From Thermoleophilia bacterium (GTDB lineage: Bacteria; Actinomycetota; Thermoleophilia; Gaiellales; F1-60-MAGs149), in contig JAEMTW010000043.1 of assembly GCA_016462095.1 (NCBI GenBank), forward strand, positions 1 through 11,377: DNA of 11,377 nt, written 5' to 3'. The first letter of the stretch is position 1, and each line of letters begins with the position of its first letter. Below, one piece after another: positions 1 to 5,767 of the stretch. The notes below the pieces were generated by a model. The model made no database searches. It saw nothing but the letters and a program-made list of their open reading frames with translations, and was not told the origin of the DNA. Position numbers and translations under genes: made by a program.

Positions 1-25
1 CCCAAAATGTCCGCCTCCAACCAGT

Positions 26-49
26 CTTTTCGCTTATATAAGCGAAAAG
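26..49. repeat. Perfect 24-bp palindrome, arm CTTTTCGCTTAT
   Basis: Each 12-base arm is exactly complementary to the other with no spacer, and the centre is TATATA. The T-runs precede and the A-runs follow the GC part of the stem on both strands, the reverse of a Rho-independent terminator, so a terminator is unlikely. It could be an operator for a dimeric regulator, part of a mobile element, or a cruciform-forming site. The TTATAT/TATAAG core resembles a -10 box, but no matching -35 was found. Confidence 0.75.
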
Positions 50-105
50 GTAGGAGAAATCTGCGCGTGTTCTGTGACGCTCTCACCTTGCTCTGTCGAT
101 TGCGT

Positions 106-156
106 CTGCTTTCTGCGACTCGGCGTGCGCAATGCACGAGCGCCAACAGAAAGCAG
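106..156. repeat. Nested stem-loop with 10-bp outer stem
   Basis: CTGCTTTCTG at 106-115 is exactly complementary to CAGAAAGCAG at 147-156. Inside the 31-base loop, GGCG (122-125) can pair with CGCC (141-144). Alternatively CGTGC (124-128) can pair with GCACG (134-138). A competing pair ATTGCG (99-104) with CGCAAT (128-133) would break the inner hairpin. No U-run follows, so it is not a standard terminator. It may be part of the same repeat unit as the neighbouring palindromes, or a folded leader. Confidence 0.5.
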
Positions 157-201
157 TCGAGCTCGCGCCTTGGCGCTTAAGTACGCGGTCTGGTGGGGCA
201 G

Positions 202-235
202 GCGGACATTTTGGGCCCGGGCCCAAAATGTCCGC
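202..235. repeat. Perfect 34-bp palindrome, arm GCGGACATTTTGGGCCC
   Basis: Seventeen bases are followed immediately by their exact reverse complement, with the symmetry centre between 218 and 219. The right arm (222-235, CCCAAAATGTCCGC) is identical to bases 1-14, so the motif occurs at least one and a half times in 235 bp and may also be complete just outside the window. It ends 11 bp before the proposed ATG of the DUF1015 gene, next to the putative ribosome binding site. It lacks the U-tract of a terminator. Possible roles are transposon or REP-type end sequences, an operator, or a hairpin affecting translation initiation. Confidence 0.85.
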
Positions 236-246
236 TGGTGAGGCTG

Positions 247-1551
247 ATGGGCAAGCACCGATACCATGCGCCCGCTGTGGGAACACCAACCGAACCGCTC
301 AACGTACGCCCGTTTCGCGGGCTGCGCTATGACCCGAAGCGCCACCCGGCGTTCTCCGTCGTGGCGCCGCCGTACGACGTGATTACGATGGCGGATCGCA
401 TGCGGCTCGTGGCACGCAGCAGCCGCAACGTCGTGCGCCTGATCCTGCCCGACGTTGGCCGCGCCGAAAACGCTCGCCGCTTGCTCGACGACTGGCGCGA
501 GGACGGGACGTTGCTGCCCGAAGAGGTGCCATGCCTCTACCGGACCGAGGAGACGTTTATTGGGCCCGACGGCGTCAGCCGCGTGCGCACCGGCATGATC
601 GCGCTCGTTGGCCTCCCCCACCGCGACGGCACGATCCTGCCGCACGAACGCACGATGCCGAACATCGTCGAAGACCGTCTGCGGCTGTTGCGCACGACGC
701 ACGCCCAACCATCGCCGATTCTCGTCACCTACGACGACCCCGACAACGACATCGACGCTGCCCTGCGCGCAGGCTCCGAGCCGACACCGATCATCGACCT
801 GACCGACGACCACGGCACCCACTTGCGGATGTGGCGCGTGGCCGACTCCGGCATGCAGGATCGCATCCACAGCGTGTTTGAGAGCCGTAGCCTGCTGATC
901 GCCGACGGCCACCACCGCTACGCCACGGCACTCGCCTATCGTGACGCCTTCCCACAAGACTCCTCGGCCAACGCGATGATGATGTACCTCACGAATGGCT
1001 CGTCGCCCGGCCTCGTGATCTTTCCCATCCACCGCGTGGTCAGCGGCATCTCCGCTGAGTTACAGGAACGCCTACCGACACTGCTCCTCGAGGCGGGTTT
1101 CGCCGTTACCGAAGCCGGGGATGGCGTCGTCCAGCTCGAGGCCGAGATGGCCGCGATCCCGCACGACCATGGCGTCTTTGGACTCGTCCGCAAAGACCTG
1201 CCGCCGCTGCTCGTGCATGCGCAACCAAACCCGGATGACCAGACGCCGCTCTCGCGCATTGACGCAGTAATGCTGCAAGAACGCATTCTCGCGCCGCTGC
1301 TCGACCTGCCAGCCGACGTCGTTGCCACGACGTATCGCATTCGCTACACCGCCTACTCCGACGATGCAGCCGCCAAGGTCGATGAGAGTGGCGACGTCGG
1401 CTTCATCCTGCGCGCCCCCAGCGTGCGCGAAGTCGAGGCCGTCGCGCGCTCGGGCGCCGTGATGCCACAGAAGAGCACGTACTTCTATCCGAAGACGCTC
1501 GACGGGCTCGTGATCCGCACGCTGGACGGCCCCTCCGTCGAATTAGGGTAG
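247..1551 (+). CDS. DUF1015-family protein
   Basis: A 434-residue soluble protein of the DUF1015 family (function unestablished), near full length for the family. Near the N-terminus it has the VRPFRGLRYDP opening, then PPYDVI (about 41-46) and, centrally, the signature ADGHHRYATA (219-228). I chose the ATG at 247 because it follows GGTGAGG at 237-243 and puts the conserved opening close to the N-terminus. In-frame GTGs at 238 and 193 are possible, but the latter would translate straight through the 34-bp palindrome. The GHHRY motif resembles the ligand-binding box of ParB/sulfiredoxin-fold proteins, so a nucleotide-dependent activity is conceivable; that is inference only. It lies 12 nt upstream of mrp and is probably co-transcribed with it. 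Confidence 0.88.
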   Translation: MGKHRYHAPAVGTPTEPLNVRPFRGLRYDPKRHPAFSVVAPPYDVITMADRMRLVARSSRNVVRLILPDVGRAENARRLLDDWREDGTLLPEEVPCLYRTEETFIGPDGVSRVRTGMIALVGLPHRDGTILPHERTMPNIVEDRLRLLRTTHAQPSPILVTYDDPDNDIDAALRAGSEPTPIIDLTDDHGTHLRMWRVADSGMQDRIHSVFESRSLLIADGHHRYATALAYRDAFPQDSSANAMMMYLTNGSSPGLVIFPIHRVVSGISAELQERLPTLLLEAGFAVTEAGDGVVQLEAEMAAIPHDHGVFGLVRKDLPPLLVHAQPNPDDQTPLSRIDAVMLQERILAPLLDLPADVVATTYRIRYTAYSDDAAAKVDESGDVGFILRAPSVREVEAVARSGAVMPQKSTYFYPKTLDGLVIRTLDGPSVELG

Positions 1552-1563
1552 CCTTCGCTCTAG

Positions 1564-2679
1564 ATGAGCGCTATCACCGAGACCCAGGTCCGCGAGGCGA
1601 TGTCCCGCGTCATCGACCCGGAGCTCCGCAAAGATCTGATCGAGCTCGAGATGGTTCGCGCCATCACCATCGATGGAGGGCACGTCACCGTGGGCGTCGC
1701 ACTCACAATCCCCGGTTGCCCGTTGAAGGCCACGATCGACGGCGATGTCCAGCGCGAAGTCGGCTCGATCGAAGGTGTCACGAGCGTGCTCGTGGACTTC
1801 ACCAGCATGTCCGAGGACGAGCGCGCAACGCTCGCAACCCGCCTGCGTGGCGGCCGTCCCCCCGCCCCCGCCGGCACGCTCTCGATTTCGCCCAAGACGC
1901 GTGTGATTGCTGTCGCCTCGGGCAAGGGTGGCGTTGGCAAGTCTTCGATGACGGTCAATCTCGCGATCGCGTTCCAGCAGCTCGGCCTCGAGGTTGGCAT
2001 TATCGACGCCGACATCTACGGCTTCTCGGTCCCCGGCATGCTCGGCATTCATCAGCGCCCGGTGACGGTCGACAAGATGATCGTGCCTCCTGTCGCCCAC
2101 AATCTGAAGACGATTTCGATCGGGTACTTCATGGAGGAAGGCGGCGCGGTGCTCTGGCGCGGTCCGATGCTGCACAAGGCGATGCAGCAGTTCCTCCAGG
2201 ACGTCCACTGGGGTGACCTCGATGTCTTGCTGATCGACATGCCACCGGGTACAGGCGATGTGGCAATTTCGCTCGGCAGCCTCTTACCGAAGTCGGAAGC
2301 TCTCGTGGTGACGACGCCGCAGGCCGCCGCACAGCGCGTGGCCGAGCGCGCAGCAGCCGTCTCCGAGCGCGTCAACATGCGTGTCATCGGTGTCGTCGAG
2401 AACATGGCGTATCGCGTCTGCCCCTGTTGTGGCGAGCGCGACGACCTGTTCGGCACGGGTGGCGGCGAGTCGCTTGCCAGCCATCTTGACGTACCGCTCC
2501 TCGCACAGATCCCGCTTGAATCGACCTTGCGTGAGGGCGGCGATACCGGCCTGCCCTTCATGCTCAGCACCCCGGACGCTCCCGCAGCGGTCGCGATTCG
2601 CGAGCTCGCCAACCGGCTTCATGGCATGCGCACGCAAGATCCGCTGGCGCGCATCAAGAAGCCGTTGAAGATCGTTTAG
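1564..2679 (+). CDS. mrp: Mrp/NBP35-family Fe-S cluster carrier ATPase
   Basis: A 371-residue cytosolic P-loop NTPase of the Mrp/ApbC/NBP35 family, which carries and delivers [4Fe-4S] clusters to apoproteins. Residues 1 to about 80 form a MIP18/DUF59 domain with Cys52 in IPGCPLK. After a proline-rich linker comes the deviant Walker A GKGGVGKSS (120-128), then the DMPPGTGD segment (225-232), then the cluster-binding CPCC (286-289), which gives the family's CxxC plus one extra Cys at 288, followed by GTGGG. Length and domain order are normal. No strong Shine-Dalgarno is visible; translation may be coupled to the DUF1015 gene 12 nt upstream. Its stop overlaps that of the convergent DUF1028 gene by 4 bp. 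Mitochondrial Ind1/NUBPL of the same family serves complex I, which makes the adjacent nuo genes notable. Confidence 0.95.
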   Translation: MSAITETQVREAMSRVIDPELRKDLIELEMVRAITIDGGHVTVGVALTIPGCPLKATIDGDVQREVGSIEGVTSVLVDFTSMSEDERATLATRLRGGRPPAPAGTLSISPKTRVIAVASGKGGVGKSSMTVNLAIAFQQLGLEVGIIDADIYGFSVPGMLGIHQRPVTVDKMIVPPVAHNLKTISIGYFMEEGGAVLWRGPMLHKAMQQFLQDVHWGDLDVLLIDMPPGTGDVAISLGSLLPKSEALVVTTPQAAAQRVAERAAAVSERVNMRVIGVVENMAYRVCPCCGERDDLFGTGGGESLASHLDVPLLAQIPLESTLREGGDTGLPFMLSTPDAPAAVAIRELANRLHGMRTQDPLARIKKPLKIV

Positions 2680-3521
2680 TCCAGCAGGTGATCTAGAACG
2701 ACCGGATCGATGCGGTCGCCGCTCGACCAGCGTTCGTCCAGGTTCTCGTTGATCACCCAGCCGAGCAGAGCCGCTTCGAGCAGTTCGTCCCAGAGCCCAG
2801 CGGCGGCGATGTTGTTGCCCTTTGCGCGAAGCGCAGCGCGAATCTTTTCCGCGACAGCTTCGTCGACGCTAACCCACTCTGATTCCGGCGTTGAGCCAAA
2901 CAACAGCGTGTGGATGTCGATCAGCCGTTGCAATTCGGGCACCGGATCGACGTGATCATCGACGCGTAGATCGACGAGCTGATCGGTCGCGCCACCGTAC
3001 CCCGCACCCTTGCGTTTGACGTGAACGGAGGCCGATTGGCGACCTCGGCGATCTCCACCCGCGCGGTCGCCGGCGAGCAACGCCGCCATCAGACGCTCCA
3101 CAAGTTGAGCACCAGCCGTGGCGAGCCAGGCCGCTTCCATCGCGGCCACAACCTGCGGGCCGGCGAGGATGTTGCCTTGAATGGCGACGCCGGTGCCGAT
3201 CACACCGCCGGCCCAGTCGAGACACTCGTCGCCCGTAAATGTGGCGGCGCGTCCTTGGCAGTCAACCATGCCGAGCTGGCGGACGGCACGCTGATCGTCT
3301 GCCGCTGTCAATAGCTGTGCGGCCGTGATCGGCTCCTCCCCGCGGCGCAACAGGTCCAAGCCGTCGGGCCCGTACCGCGCGTTGACGAAGGACTGCGTCG
3401 CAACCGCCCCCACGCCCGCCTCCAGCCAGGGCACGACGGCGCCAACGGCTAGAAACTTCGAGGCGACCGCGATACCGACGTCGCCCGTGTCCGGATCGAA
3501 GGCGACGATCGAGAACGTCAT
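2676..3521 (-). CDS. DUF1028 Ntn-hydrolase-like protein with C-terminal PG-binding-like domain
   Basis: A 281-residue protein. The N-terminal part opens MTFSIVAFDPDTGDVGIAVA and continues with AVGAVVPW, GVGAVATQ and QGNILAGP, typical of the DUF1028 family, which is related to Ntn hydrolases; no substrate is known. Residues from about 206 onward (LLFGSTPESEW ... GWVINENLDERW ... VVLDHLL) match the putative peptidoglycan-binding domain that commonly follows DUF1028. The ATG at 3521 is chosen because the family begins here; the frame stays open further upstream but overlaps the hydrolase gene. It starts 4 nt after the UPF0173 stop with no clear ribosome binding site, suggesting translational coupling. 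No signal peptide is evident, so extracellular peptidoglycan binding is doubtful. An amide or peptide hydrolase role is only inferred. Confidence 0.9.
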   Translation of the reverse strand: MTFSIVAFDPDTGDVGIAVASKFLAVGAVVPWLEAGVGAVATQSFVNARYGPDGLDLLRRGEEPITAAQLLTAADDQRAVRQLGMVDCQGRAATFTGDECLDWAGGVIGTGVAIQGNILAGPQVVAAMEAAWLATAGAQLVERLMAALLAGDRAGGDRRGRQSASVHVKRKGAGYGGATDQLVDLRVDDHVDPVPELQRLIDIHTLLFGSTPESEWVSVDEAVAEKIRAALRAKGNNIAAAGLWDELLEAALLGWVINENLDERWSSGDRIDPVVLDHLLD

Positions 3522-3525
3522 TGGT

Positions 3526-4230
3526 TTAGAGCGACTCGCCGGGTGCGAGTTCGTGCACGGTGACACCCTCGAGACCAAGGTTGGCGATCTCGTCGCGCAG
3601 AGCGGCCGGTGTGCCCGTCAGTGCATCGAACGTGCCCCAGTGCGAGCCGAGGACGTGTTTGACACCCAGTAGTCGCACCGCGTGGGCGGCCTGCAGTGGC
3701 CCCATCGTAAAGAGATCGCCAATCGGCAGGATCGCGATCACGGGGTTGTAGATCTCGGCGATCAAGGCCATGTCACCAAAGACGCCGGTGTCGCCGGCGA
3801 TGTAGATGCTCTGGCCCGATTCGAGTTCGATCACATAGCCAATCGGATCGCCTCCGTAGGCACCGTCGGCAGGCGAGATGCTGCTCGAATGGAAGGCCTG
3901 CGTCATCGTGATGCGCAGTCCCCTGGCGGCAACCGTGCCGCCCGTGTTCATGCCGATCACGTTCGGTGCGCCCTGGCTCTCGAGCCAGCCACCGATTTCG
4001 TACTGTGCGATCGTGGTGGCATCACCGCGTTGCGCAACCGCGACCGCGTCTGCGATGTGGTCGCCGTGGCCGTGGGTGACGAGGACAACGTCCGCCGAGA
4101 GTTCGTAGGCGGACTCGGGGCACTTGGGGTTGCCCGACAGCCACGGGTCGACCAGTACATGCACACCACCGGGAGTCGTGATTCCCCAGGTCGCATGTCC
4201 ATACCAGGTGATGGTGGTGTTGTCCGGCAT
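3526..4230 (-). CDS. UPF0173-family metal-dependent hydrolase (metallo-beta-lactamase fold)
   Basis: A 234-residue, probably cytosolic member of the UPF0173 family of metallo-beta-lactamase-fold hydrolases; the physiological substrate is unknown. The metal-binding HxHxDH motif is THGHGDH (52-58). Further candidate ligands are His114 in AFHSSS, Asp147 in IAGDTG and His197 in GSHWGTF, so the active site looks intact. Length is normal for the family. The ATG at 4230 is supported by a strong GGAGGAG ribosome binding site 6 nt upstream and by the family-like start ITWYGHATW; a longer in-frame extension would overlap the end of nuoN. It lies 73 nt downstream of nuoN with no strong terminator between them, so it is probably in the nuo transcript. 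It is followed 4 nt later by the DUF1028 gene. Confidence 0.92.
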   Translation of the reverse strand: MPDNTTITWYGHATWGITTPGGVHVLVDPWLSGNPKCPESAYELSADVVLVTHGHGDHIADAVAVAQRGDATTIAQYEIGGWLESQGAPNVIGMNTGGTVAARGLRITMTQAFHSSSISPADGAYGGDPIGYVIELESGQSIYIAGDTGVFGDMALIAEIYNPVIAILPIGDLFTMGPLQAAHAVRLLGVKHVLGSHWGTFDALTGTPAALRDEIANLGLEGVTVHELAPGESL

Positions 4231-4236
4231 CGTGTT

Positions 4237-4243
4237 CTCCTCC
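4237..4243 (-). promoter_or_regulatory. Ribosome binding site of the UPF0173 gene
   Basis: The minus-strand sequence GGAGGAG stands 6 nt before the ATG at 4230. It is the strongest Shine-Dalgarno in this part of the window and decides the start codon against the longer open frame. Confidence 0.8.
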
Positions 4244-4303
4244 GAGTTCTCTTCCGTGCAGATTAGGCGCATCGCGCCCAGCTTGGCGAACGCGGGTGTC
4301 GGG

Positions 4304-5767
4304 CTAGCGGCCGGCGGCGAGCGACTTGGCGGCGTCGGCTGCCCAGTCGAGCCCGAGGCCCGGCAGGATGCCACCGACGAGCACCAGCGCGAGGCAGAGC
4401 ACGATCGCGAGGTTGAGCGAACCCATGCCAGGTGCAGCCGCCATCATCACGCCACTCTTCGCGCCACGATCGAACATCGCCAGGATGATGCGCAGCAGAT
4501 AGCCGAGGCTGATCACCGAGGCGACCACCGCGACGACACCGAGCCAGGTGTAGTTGCCTTCGACCGCGCTCCCGAGCACAACGAACTTGCCGATAAAGCC
4601 GACCGTCAACGGGAAGCCCGCAAAGCCGAGCAAGAAGACAATCATGCTGACGGCAGCGACGGGACGCTGGAAGCCCCAACCGCGAATCGAATCCAGCGTC
4701 GCGATGCCCTTATGGTCGCGCTCGTGCAGCGAGATGACGGCGAAGGCGCCAATTGCCATCGGCGCGTAAGCCGCCAGGTAGAAGATCAGTCCACGCGTGC
4801 CGGCCGCACCACCGACGATGATTGCGATCAGTCCGAAGCCAGCAGCACCAACCGAGGCGTAGGCGAGCATGCGCTTGAGGTTTGTCTGGACGAGTGCCGA
4901 GATATTGCCGAGAATCATCGTGACGACCGCGATGATGACCAATGCTGGCGCCCACGTGTCGCGCATCGCCGGCAAGGCATCGAGCAGCACGCGGGCGAGT
5001 GCGACGAAGGCGGCGATCTTCGTCGCCGCGGACATGAAGCCCGTGACGCTCGTCGGCGCACCCTCATAGACATCGGCAACCCACATGTGGAACGGCATCA
5101 CGCCGATCTTGAAGGCGAGACCGATCAGCACGAGGACAGTGCCGAGAATCACGAGTGCGTCGCCCGAGCCAGCCTTGCTGAGCGCGGTGTTGATCGCCTC
5201 GAAGCCAAACGAGCCGGTCGCGCCGTAGAGGAAGGCAGCGCCATAGACGAGCACCATCGAACCGATCGTGCCGAGCACGAGGTACTTGAAGCCACTCTCG
5301 AGCGAGGCCTTGCTCTTGCCGTCGAAGGCGCAGAGGACGTAGAGCGAGAGCGAGAAGAGCTCGAGCGCTACGAACAGCGTGACGAACGAGTTCGAGGCGG
5401 CAATCAGATCCATACCCGCCGCGATCAAGAGCAGCAGCGCCACGAACTCGGCACCATTCTCGCGCATGCGATTCCAGCCGAACGACACGAACAGCGTCAA
5501 GATGCCGCAACCGGCAATCAGCACCGTCACCACCTGCGTCAACTGATCGATCTGTAGCGCGCCCGCCATCGTCGTGGTCGCTGGTTCAGACCATAGATTG
5601 ATCGCGAAGCCGGCCGAGGCGAGCAGGGCAACAAGTCCGACGACGGTGCCGAGCCCGCGATCACGACCGCGAATAAACGAGGCGAGGAGCAGCAACACGA
5701 AGGCGCCGATCATCAACGTCATCATGGGTGCAATTGCCAACCAGTTGACATCGGGAGCCTTGATCAT
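4304..5767 (-). CDS. nuoN: NADH-quinone oxidoreductase subunit N
   Basis: A 487-residue polytopic membrane protein, one of the three antiporter-like proton-pumping subunits of respiratory complex I. Recognisable are the TM5 segment VALELFSLSLY with the conserved Glu136, the segment MPFHMWVADVYEGAPTSVTG typical of NuoN, and the following Lys250 in ATKIAAF, so the core charged residues are present. Length matches the family. The start overlaps the nuoM stop as ATGA and has an AGGAGG ribosome binding site 7 nt upstream. This is the last nuo gene; the next gene on the strand, UPF0173, starts 73 nt beyond its stop. Long open frames on the opposite strand, rich in Asp, Glu, His and Arg, are mirror images of its membrane codons and not genes. 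Confidence 0.97.
   Translation of the reverse strand: MIKAPDVNWLAIAPMMTLMIGAFVLLLLASFIRGRDRGLGTVVGLVALLASAGFAINLWSEPATTTMAGALQIDQLTQVVTVLIAGCGILTLFVSFGWNRMRENGAEFVALLLLIAAGMDLIAASNSFVTLFVALELFSLSLYVLCAFDGKSKASLESGFKYLVLGTIGSMVLVYGAAFLYGATGSFGFEAINTALSKAGSGDALVILGTVLVLIGLAFKIGVMPFHMWVADVYEGAPTSVTGFMSAATKIAAFVALARVLLDALPAMRDTWAPALVIIAVVTMILGNISALVQTNLKRMLAYASVGAAGFGLIAIIVGGAAGTRGLIFYLAAYAPMAIGAFAVISLHERDHKGIATLDSIRGWGFQRPVAAVSMIVFLLGFAGFPLTVGFIGKFVVLGSAVEGNYTWLGVVAVVASVISLGYLLRIILAMFDRGAKSGVMMAAAPGMGSLNLAIVLCLALVLVGGILPGLGLDWAADAAKSLAAGR

Larger units (their letters stand above)
1..215. repeat. Possible MITE-like element bracketed by inverted repeats
   Basis: Bases 1-16 read CCCAAAATGTCCGCCT. 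Their exact reverse complement ends at base 215, and after a small gap the match resumes with ACCAG (20-24) against CTGGT (190-194). The result is an imperfect inverted repeat of about 24-26 bp enclosing about 165 bp. Within it, TGTCCGCC at 8-15 and GGCGGACA at 201-208 give a 201-bp unit with TG...CA ends, as many transposable elements have. There is no transposase inside, so it would be non-autonomous. The left boundary lies at the window edge and the full left repeat cannot be seen. Alternatives are a REP/BIME-like intergenic repeat or a folded RNA leader. Confidence 0.35.
1..246. other. Non-coding leader region rich in inverted repeats
   Basis: No convincing gene lies here; open frames in it run across palindromes and look like no known family. 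It contains half of a palindrome at the window edge (1-14), a perfect 24-bp palindrome (26-49), a short GTGA/TCAC hairpin (74-86), a nested stem-loop (106-156), a GCGCC/GGCGC inverted repeat (165-176) and a perfect 34-bp palindrome (202-235). It must carry the promoter of the plus-strand DUF1015-mrp pair unless these are transcribed from further upstream. I could not identify a credible -35/-10 pair. By eye it is less GC-rich than the genes around it. Confidence 0.7.

Noticed and set aside
202..235. 34-bp palindrome as a Rho-independent terminator
   Set aside because: The stem is not followed by a U-tract on either strand, and there is no visible gene ending just before it in this window.
193..246. 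GTG at 193 as the start of the DUF1015 protein
   Set aside because: It would translate the full 34-bp palindrome into an N-terminal extension absent from the family; the ATG at 247 with a nearby GGTGAGG is better.
34..1032. Minus-strand open frame of 332 codons opposite the DUF1015 gene
   Set aside because: It covers the palindromes and the antisense of a conserved gene, and its sequence resembles no family; a by-product of GC-rich codon bias.
1543..2208. Minus-strand 221-codon frame antisense to mrp
   Set aside because: Mirror of the conserved mrp reading frame; no family resemblance.
4266..4278. GGCGC-GAT-GCGCC hairpin between nuoN and the UPF0173 gene as a terminator
   Set aside because: Only a 5-bp stem with a 3-nt loop and no U-run after it; too weak to call.
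4124..5557. Long plus-strand open frame of 477 codons antisense to nuoN
   Set aside because: Its product is a low-complexity string rich in Asp, Glu, His, Arg and Gln, exactly what antisense reading of GC-rich membrane-protein codons gives; nuoN is unmistakable on the other strand.
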